DNA from: Methylobacter tundripaludum SV96
GTDB taxonomy: Bacteria; Pseudomonadota; Gammaproteobacteria; Methylococcales; Methylomonadaceae
NCBI RefSeq assembly: GCF_000190755.2
Contig: NZ_JH109153.1
Location: 743,872-807,871, forward strand
Length of the DNA stretch: 64,000 bases
Reading direction: 5' to 3'
The notes beneath the pieces were generated by a model. The model made no database searches. It was not told where the DNA came from and saw only the letters and a list, made by a program, of their open reading frames with translations. Numbering within the stretch: the stretch's first letter is position 1; every line of letters starts with the position of its first letter. The position numbers were made by a program, and so were the translations under genes. Of the stretch, positions 45,001-51,604 are shown piece after piece.

Positions 45001-45467
45001 TGCCTGACTATATGGTTCCATCGGTGATCGTCCCGCTGACAGACATGCCGCTGACCAGTCACGGCAAGATTGACCGCGGGGCCTTGCCCGTCCCCGATCA
45101 GTCCCGTCCCGATCAGGACGGCCACTACACGCCGCCCGGCAACGACATCGAACACCGGATCGCCGCTGTCTGGCAGGAAGTCCTCCTGCTGGACAAAGTG
45201 GGCATTCGCGACAATTTTTTCGATATAGGCGGAAACTCCCTGCTGATACTGCAAGCCTATAAAAAACTGCAACCGCTGTTGCCTAACGATTGCCTGGTCA
45301 TCGAGTTGTTCAAATATCCGACGATCAGCGCCTTGGCCGCTTTTCTCAGCAGCGACACGGCACCGATTCAACCCGATTACGCGGGCATTAAAGACCGCGC
45401 CAGTCGGCAAAAAGCCGCCGTCGGCAACCAAGCCCGTCGGCGCAGAACCCCTCAAGTAAAGGTATAG
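36078..45467 (+). CDS. Hybrid PKS-NRPS: KS-AT-T-aminotransferase-monooxygenase-C-A(Asn)-T
   Basis: A 3,129-residue protein. The N-terminal docking helix is LTPLQKAYAAIQQLRGKVERL. The KS has Cys207. The AT has GHSIGEY and HAFH. The carrier serine is Ser990. A class III PLP aminotransferase (about 1220-1640) and a luciferase-like flavin monooxygenase (about 1695-2045) follow. The C domain has HHIIGDG. The A specificity residues read DATKVGEVGK, matching the asparagine type, with NEYGPTE and the A10 lysine in HGKIDR. The last carrier serine is Ser3054. There is no KR, so the beta-keto group is free for transamination to a beta-amine. This logic is known from the beta-amino fatty acid lipopeptides mycosubtilin/iturin and puwainaphycin, which supports a beta-amino acyl-Asn intermediate. 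A palindromic element interrupts the AT, and another lies in the T-aminotransferase linker. The basic tail (RQKAAVGNQARRRRTPQVKV) may be for docking. Confidence 0.94.
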   Translation: MAQEHPDELTPLQKAYAAIQQLRGKVERLEQAGSEAIAIIGMGCRTPGANDPESFWELVRNGRDAIREIPPERWDAAAYYDPEPGRPGKAYTRYGGFVEQADRFDAAFFGISAREAESMDPQQRLLLEVAWEALEHAGLPASNLAGSPTGVFVGVTASDYGLLQAERADQGEVNPYFNTGTPLNACAGRLSYVLGLQGPCMAVDTACSSSLSAIHLACTALRAKDCDLALSGGVNLTLSPLLNVTLSAAGMMSADGRCKTFDDSANGYVRGEGCGIVVLKRYADAVAAGDQILALIRGSGVNQDGASSGFTVPNGVAQQKLIRQTLAKARIAPHEIDYIEAHGTGTSLGDPIEAQALGTVLGQAQGRERPLLVGSVKSNIGHLESAAGIIGLIKLVQALRHGELPPTLHIKQPNSRIAWDELNIRPITELTPWPRGEKRRLAGLSAFGASGSNAHLIIEEAPAAEALYPERDRPVHVLALSAKTEPALKALAESYQRFFAQTPPSLADACFSANTGRNHFKQRIAVCAEDLTQMQERLAAFGANQPIPGLFLGATPPAKPLRPVFLFSGQGSVYPGMGHELYALHPGFRQAMDNCAAILEPLLEKPLLSVLYAEEHRSDGEALLKQASYAQPALFALQYALACLWRSFGLEPAAVLGHSIGEYAAACVAGVFSLEDGLKLVAERGRLMQTLNENGAMAAIFADEALVEKALASHRHELSIAAINGPQHIVVSGRSSALSQVLDQFREAGIESYPLQVSHAFHSPLMEPILEDFERFARQIRFHAPELPFISGLTGLALGKGEVPDAGYWRQHCRQPIRFAEGLAGLIPHPSPLPQGEGDKVAAAFGRNFELFLEIGPGQVLANLGKRLAPSAAWLPSLLQPKPDWSVVSTSLAEAYARGADIDWSGFDAAFGRNRVCVPTYAFQRKSYWLAPKESIMTNPQQATSQPVQDDRARREAILARLCRLFSGLLRTEPSEIDTHAQFLEMGADSLVLVEGVRIVEDNFGIKLEIRQFFEEITTIDAIAGYLADRTTADLSQETTATPVSQSVPVQAAPTPSPVDRNESVRATARTDVSGNPQPNSPETPPRATLGGPYSGLRPPVSAIADGTALQQIVLAQTQLMAQQLALLQGMPAPADIGYGAASAAIPAQQEAPRPLQPQALAQHADTAQPQQNSEDRSSPLRALNNPIVPSANGLNPQQSRHLAALIERYQKKTPKSKALAQACRPGLADSRASVGFRFSTKEILYPITGAESMGSRLRDIDGNSYVDLTMGFGVLLFGSRPEFMRGVLETEIQHGFQLGPRSEHMQEITELFTEITGHQRVAFTNSGTEAIMIALRLARTTTGRHKIVIFEGSYHGHSDGTLAKTIRVNGELRSEPVSPGVPPNLAKDILVLEYGTQETLDIIREHAHELAAVLVEPVQSRRLDFQPVEFLRALRSLTEETGTALIFDEMISGFRAHPAGVQGLFGIKADLAAYGKIIGGGMPIGAVAGDARFLDGIDGGMWQYGDASYPSATRTYFGGTFCQHPFSMAACLAALRHLKAEGPALQERLNQRTAALAKTLNDYFEAEELALRICHFASTFHFKFPGNLEMFYYHLLEKGVYIWEWRACFLSTAHTEEDIDLIVKAVKESVEELRQGGFLPERSQAAGSSDAAIPSNKKNLADSTDRSWFRHNSKLSHRETAFTAKATAGKRGLGFGLFYFGNYDAAFSTGKYDLLLEGARYADREGFRAVWIPERHFSEFGGFSPNPSVLAAALARETQHVQLRAGSVVLPLHNPIRVAEEWALVDNLSNGRVGIGFASGWHPNDFVFAPDSYGKHRELTFEGIDTIRHLWRGESITMRGGNDSSVELNIYPRPKQAALPAWLTIVNNPDTYRKAGEMGLGVLTNLMGQSMEDLANNIAIYRQALAEHGHDPDAGNVTVLIHTYLCADPEQAIREARQPMCDYLLSSIDLFQKMAQDVGPSTDLERLSPEDKAYIVGKAYEKYVATSALIGSPESCAPIVERLIGIGVDELACFVDFGVAPDSVIANLPQISLLKEKYTAIDSGEDAGFPLSEAQKQLWVLAQLDEDGNRSYNDPAALLLQGPLNQEALRVALEQTIARHESLRARLDAAGERQWVQPAQAVSLPCIDLSGEENPETALQHWLLEKTRQLFDFSQGPLFYATLLKLEADRHVLALSAHHIIGDGPSMGTVLNEIMALYEAACRGEAAKLATPIQYRDFVHWQQIQLDTAAMATHEAYWLQQFANPAPALDLPGDYQRPSVKTYNGARAWSEIDPDLLQSLKNLGSKQGCTLYMVLLAVYSVLLHRLSGQDRLVIGAPYTGRGLEGSNALVGYCVHLLPIVSEIGEAERFDEHLHHVRNTLLNAYQHQDYPFARLLDKLNLKRDNSRSPLLSTIFNLERQPDMHEAAGLQVQVYPQPVTYTRVDLTLTANLRDDRVVLECDYNTDLFEAATIQRLLGQYQTLLEAVVSQPQQSVSRLPLLSESERLMQILQWNKTETAAQPTCFHTLWESQVAKHPDRIALVEDGPEGRTFTYDNLNRRANRLAHYLRGMGVGPDLRVGICLDRSWQLMVALLASLKAGGAYVPMDPSYPAARLALLQSDAQVAVLLTQQYLLDRLTELPQQVCCLDRDSDAIDRESDRNPVNNVMPNHLAYVIYTSGSTGKPKGAMISHQGLVNYLQWAVRAYEVEQGDGAPVLGSIGFDATVTSLFVPLLVGRRVVLLPDGEELEAMAALHRSPYQFSFIKLTPAHLEILNTLRAGDPSADAHLTRYLVLGGEALPGAALDPWFKHTATLTVNEYGPTETVVGCCTYEADSPIAGSVPIGRPIRGTRLYVLDSNLQAVPPGVPGELYIGGAGLARGYLDRPGQTAAGFVPDPFSHDVDEPGARLYKTGDRARYLADGTLIFLGRIDHQIKLHGYRIELGEIEAVLADRPEVREAVVLLREDQPGNPRLVAYVSPAQDQPLNADRLRQELKLLLPDYMVPSVIVPLTDMPLTSHGKIDRGALPVPDQSRPDQDGHYTPPGNDIEHRIAAVWQEVLLLDKVGIRDNFFDIGGNSLLILQAYKKLQPLLPNDCLVIELFKYPTISALAAFLSSDTAPIQPDYAGIKDRASRQKAAVGNQARRRRTPQVKV
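38557..38594 (+). repeat. REP-like palindromic repeat inserted in the AT coding sequence
   Basis: CCCTCTCCC (38570-38578), ACA, GGGAGAGGG (38582-38590) form a perfect 9-bp stem with a three-base loop, preceded by CCCTCACCCCAG. This is the form of a very common bacterial intergenic repeat. Here it lies in frame and encodes PHPSPLPQGEG inside the AT, between RFAEGL and FELFLEIG, where the sister ATs have only a short DRH stretch. About 20 extra residues result, near the end of the AT. Confidence 0.88.
39293..39329 (+). repeat. 10-bp perfect inverted repeat in a domain linker
   Basis: CGTTTCCGGC (39293-39302), 17 bases, then GCCGGAAACG (39320-39329). It lies in the Pro/Ala/Gln-rich linker between the first carrier domain and the aminotransferase, where extra sequence is tolerated. 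It may be a second captured palindromic element. Confidence 0.6.
39740..40995 (+). other. Integrated aminotransferase domain (AMT)
   Basis: A class III PLP-dependent aminotransferase embedded in the synthetase. It shows TNSGTEA, the SYHGHSD element, the DEMISGFR aspartate that contacts the PLP nitrogen, and the Schiff-base lysine in YGKIIGGGMPIG (Lys1477). Integrated AMTs of this kind convert a carrier-bound beta-keto chain to a beta-amine. This position, directly after a KS-AT-T with no reductase, matches that use. Confidence 0.9.
41150..42205 (+). other. Integrated luciferase-like monooxygenase domain
   Basis: This flavin-dependent luciferase-like domain begins RGLGFGLFYFGNYD and shows WIPERHF, GRVGIGFASGWHPNDF and PAWLTIVNNPDTYRKAGE. 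It resembles the natural-product LLM subfamily found inside NRPS/PKS proteins. The usual expectation is hydroxylation of the carrier-bound chain next to the amine. The exact site cannot be read from sequence. Confidence 0.82.
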
Positions 45468-45479
45468 GAAATAGTTGCC

Positions 45480-48400
45480 ATGAGTCACGAAGAAATACGC
45501 GAAGACCAAGAAAATATCGCCATTGTCGGCATCGCCGTGCGCATGCCGGGCGCACCTAACCTGGAAGCCTTTTGGCAAAACCTGCGCGATGGCGTGGAAG
45601 CGGTTTCGCTGTTTTCCGAAGAAGAGATGCTGGCTTCGGGCCTGGATTTGGACACCATCCGCCACCCGCTGTTCGTCCCGGCCAAAGCGATTTTGGACAA
45701 TGTGGAAATGTTCGATGCGTCGTTCTTCGGCATTTCTCCACGGGAAGCCGAACTGATGGACCCGCAGCACCGCTTGCTGATGGAATCCGCCTGGGAAGTC
45801 TTGGAACATGCCGGTTACGATTCGGAAACCTACGAAGGCCGCATCGCCGTGTTTACCAGCGCGGGCATGAACACCTACCTGCCCTTCAATATTCTGTCCA
45901 ATCCCGGATTGCTGGAGCAGGTCGGCGGTTTTCAACTGTCCATTTATAACGATAAAGACTTCGTCCCCAGCCGGATTGCCTACAGCATGAATCTCAAAGG
46001 GCCTGCGGTCGACATCGGCACCGCCTGCTCCTCGTCGTTGGTCAGCGTACATTTTGCCTGCCAGCACCTGATTACCTATCAATCCGATATGACCCTGGTC
46101 GGCGGCATCACCATCCATTTGCCGCAAAAGATGGGCCATTTGTACGAAGAAGGCACGGCCTATTCTCCCGACAGCCACTGCCGCCCTTTCGACGCCGATC
46201 CCAGCGGCTTGATCGACGGCAATGGCGTTGCTACGGTAGTCCTCAAGCGGCTCAGCGACGCGCTGGACGATGGCGACCGTATTTATGCAGTCATCAAAGG
46301 CACCGCTATTAATAACGACGGCGCATCGAAGGTCGGCTATTCCGCACCCAGCGTCAACGGTCAGGCCGAGGTCATCGTCGAGGCGCAAGCCATGGCCGGG
46401 GTTAATCCCGAAACAATCAGTTACGTCGAAACCCATGGCACGGCAACACCGTTGGGAGACCCGATTGAAGTGGCCGCCCTCACCCAAGCCTTTCGCGCCG
46501 GCACGGACAAAAAAGGCTACTGCGGGATCGGTTCGGTCAAATCCAATATAGGCCACGTCGATAAAGCGGCAGGACTGGCGGGGCTGATCAAAACCACGCT
46601 GGCGCTCGATCACGGCATGATTCCGCCCAACCTGCATTTTAAACAGCCTAACCCCAAGCTGAACCTGCCGGACAGCCCTTTTTATGTGGTAGACAGCCTG
46701 CAACTCTGGCCGCGTAATCGGCAAGCGCCGCGCCGTGCAGGCATCAGCTCGTTTGGGGTGGGCGGCACCAACGCCCACGCCATCATCGAAGAAGCTCCGC
46801 TGCCGACGCCGGGTTCGCCGTCACGCCCGGTACAATTAATGGTGGTTTCCGCAAAAACCGAAGCCGCCCTGTCGGCCGCGGCAGAAAATATGGCGGCCTT
46901 TCTGGAACGGGAACCGCACATAAACCTGGCCGATACCTGCCATACCCTGCAAAAAGGACGCCGGGCGTTTGCCCACCGGCTGGCCTTTACCTGCACCACC
47001 GCTGCGGAAGCGGCAAGTACACTGCGGACTTCGCCGCACAGCCACACCGATAATCAAGCCGATCGCGGACTGGTGTTCATGTTCCCCGGTCAAGGCAGCC
47101 AATATGCAGGGATGGGAGCCGAGCTTTACCAGCAGGAAGCAGTGTTCAGGGAACAAATCGATCTGTGCGCGCAAATCCTGGCACCGGAATTGGGCCTGGA
47201 TATCCGCAGCCTGCTGTTCCCCGCCGAAGCCGACAGTGAAGCGGCGGCAGCGCAATTAAAACAAACCGCGCTGGCGCAGCCGGCGCTGTTTACCATCGAA
47301 TACGCACTGGCCCAATTATGGCTGAGTTGGGGCTTGCAGCCGCGCGCCATGATTGGACACAGCCTCGGCGAATACGTTGCCGCTTGCCTGGCCGGAGTGT
47401 TTTCGCCACAAGACGCCCTAACGCTGGTCGCCGCCCGCAGCCGACTGATGCAGTCTATGCCGGTCGGCGCGATGCTGGCCGTGCCCATGGCCGAAGCGAC
47501 ACTGCTCACGCTGTTGGGTGAACTTGCGCAACCTCTCGACCTTGCCGCCGTCAACGGCCCCGAACTGTGCGTGGTCTCAGGCCCGCTCCCGGCGATTGAA
47601 GCGTTGCAAAACCAACTCACCGGCCAAGGCCTGTCCCCCAGATTACTGCATACTTCGCACGCGTTCCATTCGGCCATGATGGAGCCTATGCTGGCGCCCT
47701 TTACCGACTTGCTCCGGCGTATTGAGCTCAAGCCGCCGCAAATCCCCTATATCTCCAATCTCACCGGAACCTGGATCAGCGAAGCGGAAGCCACCCACCC
47801 GGAATATTGGACCCAACACCTTCGCCATACCGTGCGCTTTGGCGAGGGGCTCAAGGCTTTGCTGACTGCCGAGCCATCGCAAGTGTTGCTGGAAGTCGGG
47901 CCCGGACGCACCTTGGGCGGTCTGGCCGGGCTTGTCAATCCTGCTCCGCCTTTATGTCTGTCCAGCCTACCCCAAGCCCAGGAAAAACGCGGCGCGCAAA
48001 GCTTTCTGCTACGCAGTTTGGCCGATTTATGGCTGGCCGGTATCGGCATCGATTGGAACGGTTTCTACCGGCATGAACGACGCTTGCGCGTGCCGCTGCC
48101 CACCTATCCTTTTCAGCGTCGCCGCTACTGGATCGAACCGGGCAAACCGGCCGCCGGTGAAGCGGCGAAAACGACGGCAGGCGCCAGACAAGCCAATCCG
48201 GCCGACTGGTTTTACCTGCCCTCGTGGAAAACCAGCCTTGCGCCAACGCCGCAATCGGCTACATCCGCCCCGGAATGGCTGGTGTTTGCCGATGAACTCG
48301 GTCTGGCTGACGCGTTAGCCGCGGAACAAACGCAAAACGGACGCCAAGTGTTCAAAGTAAATCCCGGCTCCGGCTTTGCGCAGCCGCATGAACGCGCCTA

Positions 48401-50069
48401 TACCGTAAACCCGGTTCAACCCGCCGACTTCGATGCGCTGCTGGAGGCTTTACAGCAGCAAAATGCGCTGCCGCAACAGATCGTCTATTTATGGGGGTTC
48501 AGTCAAAGCAACCCTGCCGCAACAGACTTGAACCGACACTGCGACAGCCTGCTAGCCCTGATTCAAGCGCTGGGCCGACTGACAGTACGCCTGCCGATCG
48601 AGCTCACCGTGGTTGGCAATAACATGCAGGCTATCGGCGCAGACCATCCTATCGATCCGGCCAAAGCGGCGTTACTCGGTCTACTGCGCACGTTGCCCTG
48701 GGAGTACCCTAATCTATCCTGCCGCGCGATCGACATCCCGTTACCTGCGACGGAACGGCAACTGCACAGCCTCGCCTCCCGCTTGGCACGAGAGTTGAGC
48801 ATACCGGCGCAAGACCCGCTGGTTATCCTGCGCACCGGCTACCGCTGGCTTCCCAGCTTGGAAGCAGTCCGTCCGGACAGTCCGCGAGAAACGGCCGACT
48901 GCTTACTCCGTAACGGCGGGGTGTACGTGATTACCGGCGGCCTCGACGGCATCGGATTCTTGTTTGCCCGCCAAGTAGCGGCAATGGTTCAAGCCAAGCT
49001 GGTGCTGACAACCGCAGGTTCGTTGGAATCCGCCGCAAACGCTCAACAGCTTCAAGAGCTGGAGGCTCTGGGCTCCGAAGTGCTGCCGATCCAGCTGGTC
49101 GACTACGATACGCCAAGCCTCAATGCGGTATTGAACCAGGCGGAACACCGCTTCGGGCGCATTGACGGCATAATCCATGCCGCAGACATGAGCAGTCCCC
49201 GTCCGTTTGCACTGATGCAGGATATTCACAAGACCGAGCAGGATGCCTACTGGCAAGCACAGCAACTGACTCTTAACGCGCTAAAACAGTCTCTGGAACA
49301 CCGGAATATCGAATTCTGCCTGTTGATGTCCTCATTGGCCGCCGAAGTCGGCGGCATAGGACAAGCGGCTCATGCCGCGGCCTGCGTCTATACGGAGGCG
49401 TTTGCCCGACAACACAATCAGACCGGCGCATATCCCTGGATCGTCGTACATTGGGATGTATGGCAAGAAGAAGGCGACCGAACCGACATCAACTCGGCTT
49501 TGGCCGAAATCGCCATGACTCCGGAAGAAGGCGGCAACGCTTTCCAGCGCCTGATGGCTTTGGGCGAATCGACATGCATCATCATTGCCACCAGCGATCC
49601 GCGTTTCCGCCGGAAGGCGTTCAGCCGGTTACAGGAAGATCAACCCGGCGCCCAAACACCCGCTGCCGGCAGACGTCATGAACGTCCTGACCTGAGCAAT
49701 CCCTACGAACCGCCCCGCAACGAGGATGAAGCCGCTATGGCGGAATTGTGGCAGGAGTTTCTGGGAATCGACCCCATCGGTATTCACGATAATTTCTTCG
49801 ACTTGGGCGGTCATTCCCTACTCGCCACGCAATTGGTAACGCGGCTTCAGCAGTCCTTCAAAGTAGGCGTGGAATTGGTGCTCTTTTTCACTGCGCCAAC
49901 GATTGCCGAGTTAAGCGAAGCGTTGCTGCAAAAACAGCTCGAACTAAGCGACGAAGACCAATTGGCCCAGTGGCTCGACAAGCTCGAACAAATGTCCGAG
50001 GATGAGGCGCAAGCCCTACTGGAAAGCGGCAGTCTGCCTGCGGAATTGCTCAATGCACTGGGGCATTAG
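45480..50069 (+). CDS. Type I PKS module KS-AT-KR(degenerate)-T
   Basis: A 1,529-residue PKS. The KS has Cys183 (IGTACSSS) and ETHGTAT in place of EAHGTGT; its sequence resembles KSs that follow NRPS modules, and it lies directly after the Asn module. The AT has GHSLGEY and SHAFHS (malonyl-CoA). The KR region (about 48905-49470) has GGLDGIG, with Asp for the third glycine, and GQAAHAAAC, with His for the catalytic Tyr and Cys for Asn, so it is probably inactive. The carrier serine is Ser1446. The acidic helical tail (DEDQLAQWLDKLEQ onwards) looks like a C-terminal docking region. If the KR is dead, the unit keeps a beta-keto group. The start is supported by AGGAAA upstream of the ATG. It is the last synthetase gene before a terminator. 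Confidence 0.93.
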   Translation: MSHEEIREDQENIAIVGIAVRMPGAPNLEAFWQNLRDGVEAVSLFSEEEMLASGLDLDTIRHPLFVPAKAILDNVEMFDASFFGISPREAELMDPQHRLLMESAWEVLEHAGYDSETYEGRIAVFTSAGMNTYLPFNILSNPGLLEQVGGFQLSIYNDKDFVPSRIAYSMNLKGPAVDIGTACSSSLVSVHFACQHLITYQSDMTLVGGITIHLPQKMGHLYEEGTAYSPDSHCRPFDADPSGLIDGNGVATVVLKRLSDALDDGDRIYAVIKGTAINNDGASKVGYSAPSVNGQAEVIVEAQAMAGVNPETISYVETHGTATPLGDPIEVAALTQAFRAGTDKKGYCGIGSVKSNIGHVDKAAGLAGLIKTTLALDHGMIPPNLHFKQPNPKLNLPDSPFYVVDSLQLWPRNRQAPRRAGISSFGVGGTNAHAIIEEAPLPTPGSPSRPVQLMVVSAKTEAALSAAAENMAAFLEREPHINLADTCHTLQKGRRAFAHRLAFTCTTAAEAASTLRTSPHSHTDNQADRGLVFMFPGQGSQYAGMGAELYQQEAVFREQIDLCAQILAPELGLDIRSLLFPAEADSEAAAAQLKQTALAQPALFTIEYALAQLWLSWGLQPRAMIGHSLGEYVAACLAGVFSPQDALTLVAARSRLMQSMPVGAMLAVPMAEATLLTLLGELAQPLDLAAVNGPELCVVSGPLPAIEALQNQLTGQGLSPRLLHTSHAFHSAMMEPMLAPFTDLLRRIELKPPQIPYISNLTGTWISEAEATHPEYWTQHLRHTVRFGEGLKALLTAEPSQVLLEVGPGRTLGGLAGLVNPAPPLCLSSLPQAQEKRGAQSFLLRSLADLWLAGIGIDWNGFYRHERRLRVPLPTYPFQRRRYWIEPGKPAAGEAAKTTAGARQANPADWFYLPSWKTSLAPTPQSATSAPEWLVFADELGLADALAAEQTQNGRQVFKVNPGSGFAQPHERAYTVNPVQPADFDALLEALQQQNALPQQIVYLWGFSQSNPAATDLNRHCDSLLALIQALGRLTVRLPIELTVVGNNMQAIGADHPIDPAKAALLGLLRTLPWEYPNLSCRAIDIPLPATERQLHSLASRLARELSIPAQDPLVILRTGYRWLPSLEAVRPDSPRETADCLLRNGGVYVITGGLDGIGFLFARQVAAMVQAKLVLTTAGSLESAANAQQLQELEALGSEVLPIQLVDYDTPSLNAVLNQAEHRFGRIDGIIHAADMSSPRPFALMQDIHKTEQDAYWQAQQLTLNALKQSLEHRNIEFCLLMSSLAAEVGGIGQAAHAAACVYTEAFARQHNQTGAYPWIVVHWDVWQEEGDRTDINSALAEIAMTPEEGGNAFQRLMALGESTCIIIATSDPRFRRKAFSRLQEDQPGAQTPAAGRRHERPDLSNPYEPPRNEDEAAMAELWQEFLGIDPIGIHDNFFDLGGHSLLATQLVTRLQQSFKVGVELVLFFTAPTIAELSEALLQKQLELSDEDQLAQWLDKLEQMSEDEAQALLESGSLPAELLNALGH

Positions 50070-50143
50070 CCATGTCCCTTCCGCCAGTCCGTGGAATTAA
50101 CTTCAGAAAACATACGAAAAACAACACGTCTTTCAACAACCTT

Positions 50144-50178
50144 AGCCGCAGGGGATTGCGGCTTTTCGTGTGTTTTTA
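50144..50178 (+). terminator. Rho-independent terminator after the PKS-NRPS genes
   Basis: AGCCGCA (50144-50150), loop GGGGAT, TGCGGCT (50157-50163), then TTTCGTGTGTTTTT. It is a 7-bp GC-rich stem followed by a T-rich run, 75 bp after the last synthetase stop. An imperfect outer pairing between the upstream ACACG and downstream CGTGT could extend it. It separates the synthetase genes from the pump operon. Confidence 0.8.
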
Positions 50179-50241
50179 ATGTGGTTTCTGAGCTTACGCT
50201 AACCGTCTCATGAAAGAGCGATAATGATGTAATACACTATG

Positions 50242-50274
50242 TATAATCGAATTAACATAAAAATAACCTATAAT
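50242..50274 (+). promoter_or_regulatory. Possible -10 elements for the RND operon
   Basis: Two perfect TATAAT hexamers in AT-rich DNA about 180-210 bp upstream of the adaptor gene. No recognisable TTGACA-like box is at proper spacing, so this is only a candidate. Confidence 0.3.
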
Positions 50275-50452
50275 AGACCTCAAAAAATCATTAAAATATA
50301 AGCAATTGATTTTTTTAACTAAATCTAAAAGCAAATCGCTCCAGTCATACGCCACAAAAAAATTCCATACGGATACTTTTTGCTGTGTAACCTCCGGTCA
50401 TTGTTTTTATTGTTCACTCTAATCTTGTAACCGGATAAATTCGAGGCACATC

Positions 50453-51604
50453 GTGAAACCAAATCCGCGCCTACCCATTCCCTTTCTTTGCCTGCTGCCC
50501 CTAATCCTGACTGCATGCCAAGAGCAACATGCAGCACCGGAATTTCCGGCTCCGGAAGTCGCCATCCAGCGTGTTGAAGCTCACACGATCCCGATAGAAT
50601 GGGAATTCGTCGGTCAAACGGAAAGCTCCCGCCTTGTGGAAATCCGCACTCGCGTTGAAGGCGTTCTTGATAAGCGCCTCTACGAAGAAGGCACGCTGGT
50701 GCAGAAAGGACAAGTGCTGTTTCAAATGGACGACCGCCCGTTTGCCGCCGCCTTGCAAGGGCAAAAAGGCACACTGGCACAACAGGAAGCCAAGCAGCAA
50801 AACGCAAAACGCAATGTGGCAAGACTTAAAAACCTCATCGCGCAAAATGCGGTCAGCCAAAAAGACGTAGACGATGCGGTGTCCCAATTGGCAGAAGCCG
50901 ATGCGGTCTTGCTGACGGCACGCGCAAATGTCACTTCAGCCGAATTAAATCTAAGCTACGCCACTATCAAATCGCCATTAACCGGCTTAAGCGGCAAGAC
51001 AAAGAAAGCCGACGGCAGTTTTATCAGCCCAGGTCAGGACGGCTTACTAACCACCGTAACCCAGACCGATCCGATGTGGGTCAAATTCAGCACTTCGGAA
51101 ACCCGTCTGCTGGAAGTCAACGAAGCCATGATGAAAAAACAGTTAATCATGCCTGAAAATGCTAACTTTGTAGTGGATCTTCATATGGCGGACGGTTCGG
51201 TCTACCCCCTTAGCGGCAAAATGAATTTCTCCGAAAAACAGTTTTCTACCGAAACCGGCACCAGAGAATTTCGCGCCGCATTTGCGAATCCCGACATGAA
51301 ACTGGTTCCCGGTCAGTTTGTGCGGGTTACATTGAAAGGGGCCATTAGACCCAACGCCATATTGGTACCTCAACGCGCAGTCATGCAAGGCCAACAAGGT
51401 AAGTACCTTTATGTGGTCGGCACTGCTAATAAAGCGGAAATACGCCCGGTCGAAATGGGCGATTGGTACGGCGATGACTGGATTATCGAAAGCGGTTTAA
51501 CCAGCGGAGAGCTGGTTGTCGTGGACGGTATGAGCCACGTGATTCCTAATATGCCGGTAAAACCGCTGCCGCCTGCCGACAATACCCGTGGGAGTCAGCC
51601 ATGA
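50453..51604 (+). CDS. RND efflux periplasmic adaptor (AcrA/MexA family)
   Basis: A 383-residue membrane fusion protein that links an inner-membrane RND pump to an outer-membrane channel. The N-terminus is a lipoprotein signal with lipobox LTAC (Cys22). A barrel/lipoyl region follows (RTRVEGVLDKRLYEEGTLVQKGQVLFQMD), then a coiled-coil hairpin (about 95-150) and a lipoyl half with SPLTGLSG. The C-terminal part has VPQRAVMQGQQGKYLYVV. The start is GTG at 50453 with a GAGG box eight bases before it. No other start would keep the full signal peptide. It overlaps the pump gene by 4 bp (ATGA). It is probably the adaptor for exporting the cluster product, though a general drug pump is possible. Confidence 0.94.
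   Translation: MKPNPRLPIPFLCLLPLILTACQEQHAAPEFPAPEVAIQRVEAHTIPIEWEFVGQTESSRLVEIRTRVEGVLDKRLYEEGTLVQKGQVLFQMDDRPFAAALQGQKGTLAQQEAKQQNAKRNVARLKNLIAQNAVSQKDVDDAVSQLAEADAVLLTARANVTSAELNLSYATIKSPLTGLSGKTKKADGSFISPGQDGLLTTVTQTDPMWVKFSTSETRLLEVNEAMMKKQLIMPENANFVVDLHMADGSVYPLSGKMNFSEKQFSTETGTREFRAAFANPDMKLVPGQFVRVTLKGAIRPNAILVPQRAVMQGQQGKYLYVVGTANKAEIRPVEMGDWYGDDWIIESGLTSGELVVVDGMSHVIPNMPVKPLPPADNTRGSQP

Larger units (their letters stand above)
50070..50452. other. AT-rich gap between synthetase and pump operons
   Basis: 383 bp without a gene. It holds the terminator at 50144-50178, then very AT-rich sequence with two TATAAT hexamers (50242-50247 and 50269-50274), but no good -35 element 16-18 bp before either. 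The composition is typical of a promoter region for the pump genes. I see no small ORF of interest. Confidence 0.7.

Noticed and set aside
44976-46778. A 600-codon open frame on the minus strand across the junction of two synthetase genes
   Set aside because: It lies antisense to clear PKS/NRPS domains on the plus strand, has no recognisable domain, and GC-rich third positions make such shadows common.
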